A stretch of 18,591 nt of DNA from Betaproteobacteria bacterium (lineage in GTDB: Bacteria; Pseudomonadota; Gammaproteobacteria; Burkholderiales; SG8-41): contig JANXSE010000460.1 of assembly GCA_025356695.1 (NCBI GenBank), positions 1 to 18,591 of the forward strand, read 5' to 3'. Below are positions 7,560 to 15,323 of the stretch, in pieces; the first letter of the stretch is position 1; every line of letters starts with the position of its first letter. The notes below the pieces were generated by a model that was given only the letters and a program-made list of their open reading frames with translations, had not been told where the DNA came from and made no database searches. A program made the translations under genes and the position numbers.

Positions 7560-8393
7560 TCAAAACTCCTGCGCCGGATATTCTTCTTCCGGCTGGCGCA
7601 CGATCGGTGCTGCACCGCCGCTGACAAACATCTCCTGCCCAGTCGTATAGGTTGCAAGATCGCTGGCAAGAAAGAGGCAGGCGTTGGCGACTTCCTGCGA
7701 CTCACCCTGCCGCCCCATCGCTACCCGCGTCATGCGCGCGGCAAAACCGTTCTCGACACCCGGATACCATTCCGGATGCGGGCGCTTGGTATCAATGGTG
7801 CCGGGCACCACGATATTGACGGTGACACCGAATTGCGCCACTTCGTTGGCCAGCGCACGTGTCAGGCCGACCAGCCCCATCTTGCTGCTCACGCCATGGG
7901 CGCGCCGCGGTTTGCCGTTGTAACCATCGCTACCACCCATGTTGATAATGCGGCCCCATTTTTTGCGCACCATCGCCGGCAACACCGCCTGGCTCAGAAA
8001 AAACGGCGCACGCAGATTCACCGACAGCACGCGGTCCCATTCTTCGAGCGATATCTGCGAAATCTTGGAATGCGGCCGTACCGCGGCGTTATTGATCAGA
8101 ATATCAATGTCGCCGAATTCGGCCGCCACCTGCTTGACTGCAGCCTGGCATTGCGCGATGTCGGCGAGGTCCGCGCGGACGATACCGGATCGCCCGCCGG
8201 CGGCGATGATCTCATCGGCGACACCGCGCGCGGTGCGCTCGTCTTCGTTGTAAAGAATGACCGGCACCGCACCGACGCCGGCGAACGACAGCGCGACGGC
8301 GCGTCCGATATTGCGGCCACCGCCGGTGATCAAGGCGACCCTGCCGGTTACGCCAAACGAAGCCGCATCAAATACGGGAAGTGTTGTGCTCAT
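7560..8393 (-). CDS. Short-chain dehydrogenase/reductase-fold protein with atypical active site
   Basis: The 277-residue protein has a classical SDR Rossmann fold: the nucleotide motif TGGGRNIG (23-30), D75 before LAD, NNAA (101-104), the structural Asn in VNLRAPF (N126), and a late NIVVPGTIDT segment. In the active-site region, alignment to FabG-type enzymes puts Gly154 at the catalytic Ser position (S155 is one off) and Gly167 at the catalytic Tyr position (His166 precedes it); Lys171 of the Y-x-x-x-K motif is kept. Cofactor binding is likely but ordinary Tyr-based redox chemistry is doubtful. It lies 10 bases upstream of the Bug receptor gene, in one operon. Related SDRs with a His-containing segment in place of the Tyr motif are, as far as I recall, found in similar contexts. 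Specific function is unknown. Confidence 0.85.
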   Translation of the reverse strand: MSTTLPVFDAASFGVTGRVALITGGGRNIGRAVALSFAGVGAVPVILYNEDERTARGVADEIIAAGGRSGIVRADLADIAQCQAAVKQVAAEFGDIDILINNAAVRPHSKISQISLEEWDRVLSVNLRAPFFLSQAVLPAMVRKKWGRIINMGGSDGYNGKPRRAHGVSSKMGLVGLTRALANEVAQFGVTVNIVVPGTIDTKRPHPEWYPGVENGFAARMTRVAMGRQGESQEVANACLFLASDLATYTTGQEMFVSGGAAPIVRQPEEEYPAQEF

Positions 8394-8450
8394 GAAAGTC
8401 TCGTCACGCCGCGTGCAGCGCGGGACCAGGCCCGCGCCGGCCGGATCAAA

Positions 8451-8831
8451 TCAGTAGGAAGTGCGCACGCGCGCCAGCGCCGCGCGGCAGCCTTTGCCGT
8501 CGGTCGCCGCGCGCATCACATATTGATAGACCTCGCCCGCGCGCGCAGTCAGCGAGTACATCGAGACGTTTTCGCCGCATTTCATTTTCAGCGTGTGCGT
8601 GCCGGGCTGCAGTTCCAGCGGATCGGCCGGTGCTGCCACCGCCTTCGCATCGATTTCGACCACCGAAATCTCCGGACCGAAGCTGGTGGCGCCATAGAAA
8701 TAAGTGCCGCCCGAAGTGACATAGGCTACCTTGCTGACCGGCCGGTTGCCTTGCGGCGGAGTCGCACAACCGGCCATCAGGGCCGCTGCCACGGCTGCCG
8801 TCGTAAACATACTAATGCGCTGCAATTTCAT
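8451..8831 (-). CDS. Small putative lipoprotein of unknown function
   Basis: From the ATG at 8831 the product has 126 residues and starts with a lipoprotein signal: basic MKLQR, a hydrophobic stretch and the lipobox LMAGC with Cys22 as the lipidation site. The open frame extends upstream to 8966, but those residues have no signal-like character and the lipobox position decides the start. The mature part is rich in beta-type sequence (VAYVTSGGTYFYG, GTHTLKMKCGENV, AGEVYQYVMRA) and resembles small envelope proteins whose domain handles a polar turn; I cannot name a family. It is 57 bases upstream of the dehydrogenase gene and could be its operon partner or independent. Confidence 0.75.
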   Translation of the reverse strand: MKLQRISMFTTAAVAAALMAGCATPPQGNRPVSKVAYVTSGGTYFYGATSFGPEISVVEIDAKAVAAPADPLELQPGTHTLKMKCGENVSMYSLTARAGEVYQYVMRAATDGKGCRAALARVRTSY

Positions 8832-9043
8832 CGATTCGCCCCCGTTTGCGTCGCTGCAGTCCTTCTTGACCGGCTGTTCCTGCGACCGTCCGACAGTATA
8901 TTCCTTCGTTCCGTGAAAAAGTGTGCGTTCGTGTGCACCAAATTCGGGAGTTTTGCCGCGCGCCACCGGCTAGTAGAGCCGGCAGCCCTGCATGCGAGAC
9001 GGTAATTCTTGTAAACTATGTGGCATTGAACAAGGAAATGCAC

Positions 9044-9280
9044 GTGTCGACTGACAAGCAATACATCACTTATTCGGTCGTCCCACTCGACGGCGAACGC
9101 TGGTTCGTGGAAAGCGATAAAGGCACGTCGGGCTATTCGTTTCACAGTCTGCCCGAGGCGGAGCGTTTCGCCATCACGCTGGCGCAACGCAACACGCCGA
9201 GCAGGGTGTGCGTCGTCGATCGCGAAGGCGAGCCGGTGACTGAAACCATTTTCGACGAACCGCCCGCAGACACCCGATAG
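9044..9280 (+). CDS. Small DUF2188-like protein
   Basis: The 78-residue product reads as one small alpha/beta domain: a Trp-containing strand (ERWFVESDKG), a Ser-rich turn, a helix with SLPEAERFAITLAQR and a final strand with VVDREGEPVTE. This order is that of DUF2188-type proteins, whose function is unknown. I prefer the GTG at 9044 because an AAGGAA sits six to seven bases before it. The in-frame ATG at 9038 overlaps that site, and the open frame further upstream looks non-coding. It is the only plus-strand gene in the right half and stands alone, converging with the monooxygenase gene. Confidence 0.65.
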   Translation: MSTDKQYITYSVVPLDGERWFVESDKGTSGYSFHSLPEAERFAITLAQRNTPSRVCVVDREGEPVTETIFDEPPADTR

Positions 9281-9326
9281 ACTCAGCCCAGCGCGCTGGC
9301 AGTTACGCATTTAACGCGGAGAATTT

Positions 9327-9346
9327 GCGCTTGCTGCAAGCAGCGC
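9327..9346. terminator. Possible bidirectional hairpin between convergent genes
   Basis: An imperfect hairpin (GCGCT and AGCGC arms, inner GCT/AGC pairs, one bulge, three-base loop) lies between the DUF2188-like gene and the monooxygenase stop. It has no clear T run on either side, so it is a weak terminator candidate only. A second 12-base palindrome sits at 9288-9299. Confidence 0.3.
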
Positions 9347-9353
9347 AGAATAG

Positions 9354-10607
9354 TCAGGTCAGCGCTACCGCCTGCAACGCCGCCGTCCGCTCGGCCCAGT
9401 CGGGCACGGCAATCTCGCGCATCACCACTTCGGGCTTGCGCAAATAGTCGACCAGCCGCCGCGGTCCCGGCGCACTTTCGGCCGGGCCTATGCCCAACCC
9501 CAGCATGCGCGCATGCGCCACGATCGAAGATCCGAAGGCCACGCGCGCAGATTGAAACTGGCACAGTGCCGCATCGATGTCCGCCTCGTTCTGCCCCAGC
9601 GCATCGCTCAACGCCACGGCATCGCCGGCCGCCTTGGTGACGCCCAACCCGACGTGCGGACGCGCCACAAACGCAGCGTCACCGATCAATGCCACACGGC
9701 CGAACGCAATCTGCGTCGATTCGAGATCGTAGATCGGCTGAAAAAAAGGTTCCGGCGAACGCTTGATCGCCTCGACGAAAGACGGCGCCAGCAAGCGTTC
9801 GGCATCGGCGTGCATCGCTGCAATCACCTCAGGGCGTATACGCGCCGGCGGAATATTATGTTCGTAGTGCCGGCCTTCGGCATCGGTAAAAATGTCGGAC
9901 AGGCCTTTTTGTGCGTCGACCGGCCGGTACCACACAAAGTTGTAGCGGCGGCGTCCGGGCGCGGTGACGTCACCGCGCCCGGGCACCAGATAAGTCAGCA
10001 GCATTTCGCCCGGCGGCAGGCCGAACGCCATGCGATCGACGAGATCCCGCCGTGCCGCTTCGCTTAATGCGGATTCTTCAAGCAAGCCGCGCCACGCCAC
10101 ATAACCCGCGTAGGCGGGCCGTGCCTGGGGCGCGAGTTGCGCGCGCACACTCGACCGTATGCCGTCGGCGCCAATCAGCAGATCGCCTGCGGCCTGCGAG
10201 CCATCGGCAAAAAAAGCCGTAACACCTTTATCGTCCTGTTCAAGGCGTTCGAACGAACGGTTGTAGTGATAACACTCAACGGGAAAAACATCCTTGAGCA
10301 AGCGGTAAAGCCGGCCCCATGCCGATAGCGTCTGCCTGAGCGGCATTTCTGCAATGAGCCGTCCCTGCGCATCGAGCGTGGTGCGCGAATGCGTATCACA
10401 GCCCAGGGTGTCATCAATCACCGCGCCGGCGCGGCGTATGGCATCGAATAATTCATCGTGCGTGACAATGCCGGCGCCGCGGTCGGCCAAGGCCTCGCCG
10501 ACGCGTTCGAAAATCTCGACCTCCCACCCCGCCCGCAACAATAGGTTGGCGGCAAACAAGCCGCCGAAGGACCCGCCGACGACGAGGGCTTTGCGCCGGT
10601 CACCCAT
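9354..10607 (-). CDS. FAD-dependent aromatic monooxygenase, 2,6-dihydroxypyridine hydroxylase-like
   Basis: The 417-residue protein is a class A flavoprotein hydroxylase. It shows the dinucleotide motif VVGGSFGG (9-16), an acidic strand end (EIFER), the DG motif GADG (146-149) and the second FAD motif with G309-D310 followed by ARPH and GLGVTKAAGDA. The segments YAGYVAWRG, PGRG and YNFVWYRPV, together with the ARPH-type motif, match my memory of 2,6-dihydroxypyridine 3-monooxygenase better than of 4-hydroxybenzoate hydroxylases. The expected reaction is NAD(P)H- and O2-dependent hydroxylation of a phenolic or heteroaromatic ring. The start is 17 bases beyond the VOC-protein stop, so the two share an operon. 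The exact substrate cannot be read. Confidence 0.85.
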   Translation of the reverse strand: MGDRRKALVVGGSFGGLFAANLLLRAGWEVEIFERVGEALADRGAGIVTHDELFDAIRRAGAVIDDTLGCDTHSRTTLDAQGRLIAEMPLRQTLSAWGRLYRLLKDVFPVECYHYNRSFERLEQDDKGVTAFFADGSQAAGDLLIGADGIRSSVRAQLAPQARPAYAGYVAWRGLLEESALSEAARRDLVDRMAFGLPPGEMLLTYLVPGRGDVTAPGRRRYNFVWYRPVDAQKGLSDIFTDAEGRHYEHNIPPARIRPEVIAAMHADAERLLAPSFVEAIKRSPEPFFQPIYDLESTQIAFGRVALIGDAAFVARPHVGLGVTKAAGDAVALSDALGQNEADIDAALCQFQSARVAFGSSIVAHARMLGLGIGPAESAPGPRRLVDYLRKPEVVMREIAVPDWAERTAALQAVALT

Positions 10608-10624
10608 TGTCGCGGACCGCCCGC

Positions 10625-11056
10625 TCAGGCGGTCGGGTAATTCAGTTCGATCACCACGCCGCTCGGATCATCGAGAAAAATCTGAAACAGGTTGAGACTG
10701 GGCACGTTGCGCTCGCGGAACGCCACCTTCTTGCTGGCGAAATGTTTCGCCATGCCCTGCGGATCGGTGCCGGCAAACGCGATGTGGTCGAAGGTGCCGG
10801 TGCCGTTTTTGAGGTCCGCGATGTCGCGATCGCCCAGATAGTCCTTCAGTCCCTGCGGATCGTTCGGGTCGATGCCGATGATGTGCACGATCGCGTTGTC
10901 GTAGGAATCGTGGCTGCCGTTGTAGAGCCAAAGCCCGGGAAAATTGAACGGCGGACGCGGCCCGACGGTGAAGTCGAGCACTTCGGTGTAAAAACGCCGC
11001 GTCGCCTCGAGGTCGAGCGTGCGGATTGAATAATGGCTGATCTTGGTAAGCGGCAT
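10625..11056 (-). CDS. VOC/glyoxalase-fold protein, possible ring-cleavage dioxygenase or isomerase
   Basis: The 143-residue protein has two beta-alpha-beta-beta-beta modules of the vicinal oxygen chelate fold. Candidate metal ligands are H8 (ISHYSI), H91 (FDHIAF) and E137 (VIELNY), with H58 as a further polar site. RRFYTEVLDF is the typical first helix. A GGAG sits six bases before the ATG. Cotranscription with the FAD monooxygenase gene fits a pathway in which a hydroxylated product is processed next, either by ring opening or by an isomerase or lyase step. Single-domain VOC proteins also serve in glyoxal or antibiotic detoxification, so the role is inferred from context only. Confidence 0.85.
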   Translation of the reverse strand: MPLTKISHYSIRTLDLEATRRFYTEVLDFTVGPRPPFNFPGLWLYNGSHDSYDNAIVHIIGIDPNDPQGLKDYLGDRDIADLKNGTGTFDHIAFAGTDPQGMAKHFASKKVAFRERNVPSLNLFQIFLDDPSGVVIELNYPTA

Positions 11057-11091
11057 GACGATCTCCGGAAATGACTTGAACTGAGCGCTGG

Positions 11092-11097
11092 ATTATA
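11092..11097 (-). promoter_or_regulatory. Candidate -10 box for the VOC-monooxygenase unit
   Basis: A perfect TATAAT on the minus strand ends about 36 bases before the VOC start codon and sits in the short gap after the methyltransferase gene. The surroundings are GC-rich, so a perfect match stands out. No good -35 box is seen (the nearest is TTGCGG with 15-base spacing), so an activator may be needed. Confidence 0.45.
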
Positions 11098-11136
11098 AAA
11101 CAGTTGATGTCGCCGCAATGACGGCGGCGCGTCCGC

Positions 11137-11991
11137 TCAGCCGATTTGCGTCCACAACGCGCCCTTGAAGCGCGTGATATCCGGCCGCAACGCATCGCTG
11201 AGTAGATCGTTTCTGAGAAAACACAGGTCGAGTTGATAGAGGCTGGGGCCGTAATAGGCGATATCGACTATGTCGATCAGCGCAAAGCCGGCCGCCTGCA
11301 GGAGGTTCATGCGTTCGACCATGAACGGCAGCGTGGATTCGATGACGACCACCGAAGCCAGCTTGAGTTTTTCGCCGAAGCCGGCCAGCACCTCGGTATC
11401 CAGTCCATCGACATCTATTTTCAACAGGCTGTTCTTCGCCATCTCGATGCCGAGGGAATCGAAACGCTCGATGCGAAATTCCTCCGCCGCCAGCACCTCC
11501 CTGCCGTCGATCACCGCCGGCCGCATCGCGCAGATCGCGCTGTGGGTGGGCTGGCCGTTCTTCTCCAGCGAGGTGGTCACCAGATAACGCCGTTCGTTGC
11601 GGCTGCCCAGCGCCTTGTGATACAGCACGTGGTCGATGTTTTTGTAGTTTTCAGCGACATGCCGGAAAAATGCCTTCTCCGGCTCGAACAGATGATGTTT
11701 GAGTTTCGGAAAATTGACCACCAGTTCAACCGTGCCCTCCCTGACACCGACATCAACCACTTCGGAGATCGGAATGCCGCAGGCAAGCAGGCGCTTGAAC
11801 AGATTGTCCTTGGCGGGAAACGGCGAACGTGCCGCGGCGGCGATCGCGCCTGCCGATGGCGCAACACCGAGCGCGGCGCCAATGTTCTGCGCGGCCGCTG
11901 CCTGCAGCGGCTGTTCGCGCAACGGCTCCGCTGCAGGCGCGGCAGAAAACCGGCGCGCCAGCGATTTGAGCAACAGCTTGGCGTAGGACAT
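11137..11991 (-). CDS. FkbM-family SAM-dependent methyltransferase
   Basis: From the ATG at 11991 the product has 284 residues. The FkbM-type signature is visible: a SAM-binding strand VVDVGVREGT followed by VELVVNF, an acidic FEP at the next strand end, and the motif LLKIDVDGLDTEVLAGF. The first 60 or so residues are Ala-rich low-complexity sequence. In-frame starts at 12018 (GTG) and 12000 (ATG) exist; the GGAG at about 12003-12006 is too close to 12000, so 11991 is preferred. FkbM enzymes methylate hydroxyl groups on sugars, lipids or secondary metabolites. Here the gene sits between a membrane protein and the VOC-monooxygenase pair and may be unrelated to the catabolic genes. The acceptor is unknown. 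Confidence 0.8.
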   Translation of the reverse strand: MSYAKLLLKSLARRFSAAPAAEPLREQPLQAAAAQNIGAALGVAPSAGAIAAAARSPFPAKDNLFKRLLACGIPISEVVDVGVREGTVELVVNFPKLKHHLFEPEKAFFRHVAENYKNIDHVLYHKALGSRNERRYLVTTSLEKNGQPTHSAICAMRPAVIDGREVLAAEEFRIERFDSLGIEMAKNSLLKIDVDGLDTEVLAGFGEKLKLASVVVIESTLPFMVERMNLLQAAGFALIDIVDIAYYGPSLYQLDLCFLRNDLLSDALRPDITRFKGALWTQIG

Positions 11992-12059
11992 CTCGATCAT
12001 TCTCCGGCAGAGCCACACAGGGCGCCACGATGTTCTCCGGCGTGGTTTGCCGGCGGTAT

Positions 12060-12065
12060 ATTATA
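12060..12065 (-). promoter_or_regulatory. Candidate -10 box for the methyltransferase gene
   Basis: A perfect TATAAT on the minus strand lies just past the stop codon of the upstream gene and about 70 bases before the methyltransferase start. No convincing -35 box is visible at normal spacing. A 5-bp GC hairpin at 12037-12053 lies in the would-be leader. Confidence 0.4.
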
Positions 12066-12067
12066 AA

Positions 12068-12664
12068 TCAGGGTGCGCAGTTTTCCGGCGGCAGCGCATC
12101 GAAGCGCAGGAAATCCGTCTTGCTGCCGTTCATCTCGGTCAGCGTGAACGAATTGGGACCGGTGACCAGCATGCGGTTGACGTCGGGCGGCCACACCGTG
12201 CCCTCGTTGTAAAACCACACCAGATGGTTGTCGTACACGCCCCATGAACCGGCGATGATTTCGGTGAATTCGCGATCGCTCCACGGCCGCGCGCTGAAAT
12301 CGCCGTTGCCGTGCAGCGAAATTTCGTAGCCCGTCGCTGTCTTCGATGATTTCCAGCGGCCAACAAATTTGCACGACGCATGCGGCAGCGCCTTCAGCAT
12401 CTTGCGTGTCGGACCGATCAGCGTGTTCTCCAGCGGCCCGTTTTTGCTTTCGATGCAGCCCCCCAGCGCCTGTGCGTTCGCCAGCGCGGATTTTTTTGCA
12501 CTGCCCGGCTTGCCGGCCTCTTCAAGACAGAGTTGCGTGTTGCCGGCCAACCGCCCCTTGCCCACCGACATCAGCATGCCGATGATGACGAAGAGGCCGA
12601 AGCCGTAGGCAAGGCCGCGGGTGATCCAGCCAACCGGCGACGGCAGGTTGTGATTGAAATCCAT
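12068..12664 (-). CDS. Membrane-anchored protein with C-terminal lipocalin-like region, function unknown
   Basis: The 198-residue protein begins with a short polar head and one transmembrane segment (about residues 17-34, GLAYGFGLFVIIGMLMSVG), which should anchor it in the inner membrane. A middle part has two cysteines (Q-L-C and G-G-C). The C-terminal half (from about residue 95, CKFVGRWKSS) reads as a run of beta strands with GRW, GSWGVYDNHLVW, WPPDVNRML and FTLTEMNGSKT. The pattern is like small lipocalin-like or signal-comparator domains in which a GxW motif opens the barrel. I do not recognise a named family. It lies 57 bases after the amidohydrolase gene in the same direction and may be the last gene of the transporter operon. 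Confidence 0.7.
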   Translation of the reverse strand: MDFNHNLPSPVGWITRGLAYGFGLFVIIGMLMSVGKGRLAGNTQLCLEEAGKPGSAKKSALANAQALGGCIESKNGPLENTLIGPTRKMLKALPHASCKFVGRWKSSKTATGYEISLHGNGDFSARPWSDREFTEIIAGSWGVYDNHLVWFYNEGTVWPPDVNRMLVTGPNSFTLTEMNGSKTDFLRFDALPPENCAP

Positions 12665-12721
12665 GCATGCGCAGGCGGCCGCGGCGATTGCATGCCGCTG
12701 CCCACCTTCCTGAACCGCCGG

Positions 12722-13834
12722 CTAACGCTTGATCTTGAGCAGCTTGGCCGAGGTGCCGCCCATGATGCGGTCTTTGTCGGCGCGCGACAGCTTCGGCACG
12801 CTTTCGATCAGTTTGACCGGGTTGTCCTCACCCATGTCATACGGGTAATCAGTGCCGAGCAGCACATGATCGACACCCCATTTATCGATCGAGTGGCGCA
12901 GCATCTGCTTGTCAAAGGTGATGGTATCGAAGTAGAACTTCTTCAAGTAACTGGTCGGCGCCTTCTTGATCACGGTGTGGCAGTCTTTTCTCGCGCGGTG
13001 CGCATGGTCCATGCGCGCCCAGTAATGCGCGAGGTAGCCGCCCGAGTGCGGCAGCACGATCTTGAGTTTCGGGAAACGCTCCATCACGCCGTCGAAGATC
13101 AGATGGCTGACCGCCACCGTCGTTTCCAGCGGATTGCCGATCACGTTGTTGAAATAGTGGTCGAGAAAGCGATTGCCGTTGGTGAAACCCAGCGGATGCA
13201 TGAAGATGACGATGTCGAGTTCCTGCGCCTTGGCGAAGAACTTGTCGAGACCGAGGCTCGGGTCAGTCAGGTCCTTGCCGTTGACGTTGGGCAGGATCTC
13301 GACGCCGCGCATGCCAAGCTTCTTCACGCAGCGTTCGAGTTCGCGCGCCGCCATTCCGGCATTCTGCAGCGGCACCGTGCCCATCGCCACAAAGCGGTCG
13401 GGCCAGGTCGCGGCGATTTCCGCCAGCCGGTCATTCGCTTCGCGCGCGAGTTCGAGGCCGTAGCCGGCCTCCGTCCAGTAATAACACTGGTTGGGGGCCG
13501 GGCAGATCGCCTGGATGTCCACGCCCATGCGGTCCATGTCCTTCAGGCGCACTTCGATGGTCGAAAGCTTGGGGCCGCGGTCCTGCACCTGTTTGACATT
13601 GACCTGCTTGGTCAGCGCGTTGGCGAACTGACTCGCCGGCTCATGCTGCGCCGGGTTCAGCGGCGCGACCTTGGCCGCCAGCACGGGGTTTTGATAATGG
13701 CAATGGATATCGACGCGCAGGCTGCGGCCCTTGCGATCGCGCACGATTTTGGTGGCGGCGCGGCTTCCGGCCAGCGCACTGCCGTGACGGTGCGCGGGGT
13801 CGTTGCAGGTCTGCGGTGAACAGGTGAACATCAT
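12722..13834 (-). CDS. ACMSD-like amidohydrolase-family decarboxylase/hydrolase
   Basis: The 370-residue protein belongs to amidohydrolase family 2. The metal-binding H-x-H is H44-x-H46 in DIHCHY; later come the MHPLGF His, the PHSGGYLAHYW segment and the GTDYPYDMGE Asp, in the order of 2-amino-3-carboxymuconate-6-semialdehyde decarboxylase and gamma-resorcylate decarboxylase. These zinc or manganese enzymes remove CO2 from unsaturated or aromatic acids; some relatives are hydrolases. The 43 residues before H-x-H are longer than usual and begin with a Cys/His-rich head (CSPQTCNDPAHRH). The ATG at 13834 has an AGGA nine bases upstream. It starts only 42 bases after the ABC ATPase stop, so importer and enzyme are probably one operon and share a substrate pathway. 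Confidence 0.87.
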   Translation of the reverse strand: MMFTCSPQTCNDPAHRHGSALAGSRAATKIVRDRKGRSLRVDIHCHYQNPVLAAKVAPLNPAQHEPASQFANALTKQVNVKQVQDRGPKLSTIEVRLKDMDRMGVDIQAICPAPNQCYYWTEAGYGLELAREANDRLAEIAATWPDRFVAMGTVPLQNAGMAARELERCVKKLGMRGVEILPNVNGKDLTDPSLGLDKFFAKAQELDIVIFMHPLGFTNGNRFLDHYFNNVIGNPLETTVAVSHLIFDGVMERFPKLKIVLPHSGGYLAHYWARMDHAHRARKDCHTVIKKAPTSYLKKFYFDTITFDKQMLRHSIDKWGVDHVLLGTDYPYDMGEDNPVKLIESVPKLSRADKDRIMGGTSAKLLKIKR

Positions 13835-13876
13835 GATGCTTCTTCCTTTCGTTTCGTTGCGTCGTTTTAATTCAAA

Positions 13877-14593
13877 TCAGAAAACGCCGAGGTGCTGCGT
13901 CAGCAGCGCCTCGTTGTTGCGGACCTCGTCAACGCTGCCGCTGAAAACAACGCGGCCGGTGTTGAGCATGACCACGTCGTCGGCGAGATCGAGTGCGAGT
14001 TTTAAGTTTTGCTCGACCAGCACAATCGACTGCCCTGCCTCCTTCAAACACGCGATCGTGCGCCCGACTTCCGCAACGATCAGCGGCGCCAGCCCCTCCG
14101 ACGGCTCGTCCATCAGCAGCACGCGCGGATTGCCCATCAGCGCGCGCGCAATCGCCAGCATCTGCTGTTCGCCGCCAGAGAGCGAACCGGCGTGCTGGTG
14201 CAGGCGCTCGCGCAGACGTGGAAACAGTTCGCAGACGCGGTCGAGCGTCCACGGCGTGGCCACATTGGCCCGCGACTGCCGCGCCACGTCGAGATTTTCA
14301 CGCACGGTCAAACTGGCGAAGACACGCCGGCCCTGCGGCACGAAGCCGATGCCCTTGCGCGAAATCACCTCCGGCGATAAGCGTGTGATGGATTCACCGA
14401 AGAGGCGGATTTCGCCATCACGCGGCGGCAGAAAACCGACAATGGAACTCATGCAGGTGGTCTTGCCGGCACCGTTGCGGCCGAGCAGCGCGAGCACGCG
14501 GCCGCTGTTGAGCGCAAACGAAACGTCGTGCAGCACGTGGCTGTCGCCGTACAGTGAATTGATGCCGCTGACCGACAATGCTTCAGTCGCCAA
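13877..14593 (-). CDS. livF: HAAT-type ABC transporter ATPase, LivF-like
   Basis: The 238-residue cytoplasmic ATPase has Walker A GRNGAGKT (38-45), Q-loop Q87 in FVPQGRR, the signature LSGGEQQ (138-144), and Walker B ending D162-E163 in LLMDEPSEGLAP, all typical of LivF. It pairs with the LivG-like ATPase to drive import of amino acids or other small acids. The start codon is TTG: a GAGG lies six bases upstream inside the livG end, and the gene overlaps livG by 11 bases, so translation is probably coupled. No better in-frame ATG lies near the expected N terminus. Confidence 0.92.
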   Translation of the reverse strand: MATEALSVSGINSLYGDSHVLHDVSFALNSGRVLALLGRNGAGKTTCMSSIVGFLPPRDGEIRLFGESITRLSPEVISRKGIGFVPQGRRVFASLTVRENLDVARQSRANVATPWTLDRVCELFPRLRERLHQHAGSLSGGEQQMLAIARALMGNPRVLLMDEPSEGLAPLIVAEVGRTIACLKEAGQSIVLVEQNLKLALDLADDVVMLNTGRVVFSGSVDEVRNNEALLTQHLGVF

Positions 14594-15323
14594 GATAGAC
14601 CTCGCGCGTCTTCGGATGCGCCACCACTTCGGCCCGCGTGCCCTCGACGATCACGCTGCCGTAATGCAGCACCGTGATGCGTTCGGCCAGATCGAGCGCC
14701 ACATCCATGTCGTGTTCGATCATGATGAGTGTGGTATCGCGCGGAATCGCGGCAATCAGCGCCCCCACCGCCGCGCGCTCCTCGCGCGACAAACCGGCGA
14801 ACGGCTCGTCCAGCAGCAGCACCTTCGGTTTCTGCGCTAGTGCCATCGCAATCTCGACGCGGCGCTTTTCGCCGTACGACACTTCGCTCAAACGCCGTGC
14901 CGCCAGGTGTTCAAGACCGACGCGCGCCAGCACGCCACGCGCGTCGTCATACAGGTGGCCGTACCCGGCGAGCGACGCGAACATGTTCCAGCGCGCGGCA
15001 TTGAGTCCGAGTAATGACAACGCCACATTGTGTTCGAGCGTGGCGGCGGAAAACAGCGTGATGATCTGGTAGGTGCGCGCCAGACCGCGGTGCGCGCGCT
15101 GGTGTGGCCGCAGCCGCTGCACCTCCTCGCCGAACATTTTGATGGTGCCGGCGTCGCGTTTCAGATCACCGGTGATCAGGTTGAACAGCGTGGTCTTGCC
15201 AGCGCCATTCGGCCCGATGATCAGACGGCGCTCGCCCGGCATCACCTCAAGCGACACGTCGTTGGTCGCCGGCAATCCACCGAAGGATTTTTTCAACCCC
15301 TGTATATGCAATGCAGCGGTCAT
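14583..15323 (-). CDS. livG: HAAT-type ABC transporter ATPase, LivG-like
   Basis: The 246-residue ATPase shows Walker A GPNGAGKT (37-44), Q-loop Q86 in ARTYQ, a signature in the shortened form VSYGEKRR (about 148-155), and Walker B LLLDEPFAGLS (D172-E173). It ends with the LivG-type VIVEGTRAEVVAHPKTREVYLG tail (read in two parts: VIVEGTRAEV and KTREVYLG). The ATG at 15323 overlaps the livM stop (ATGA, 15320-15323), so they are coupled. The open frame extends about 330 bases further upstream, but that part is a shadow of livM. The YGEK signature instead of SGGQ is normal for LivG-type subunits. Confidence 0.92.
   Translation of the reverse strand: MTAALHIQGLKKSFGGLPATNDVSLEVMPGERRLIIGPNGAGKTTLFNLITGDLKRDAGTIKMFGEEVQRLRPHQRAHRGLARTYQIITLFSAATLEHNVALSLLGLNAARWNMFASLAGYGHLYDDARGVLARVGLEHLAARRLSEVSYGEKRRVEIAMALAQKPKVLLLDEPFAGLSREERAAVGALIAAIPRDTTLIMIEHDMDVALDLAERITVLHYGSVIVEGTRAEVVAHPKTREVYLGD

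Noticed and set aside
6569..7624. Plus-strand open frame of 351 codons
   Set aside because: It is antisense to the third Bug receptor, is Arg/His-rich and has no family motif.
7776..9005. Plus-strand open frame of 409 codons
   Set aside because: It is antisense to the dehydrogenase and lipoprotein genes, both of which have clear motifs; the composition is shadow-like.
12380..13819. Plus-strand open frame of 479 codons
   Set aside because: It runs antisense across the ACMSD-like gene and part of the membrane protein gene; no domain is recognisable.
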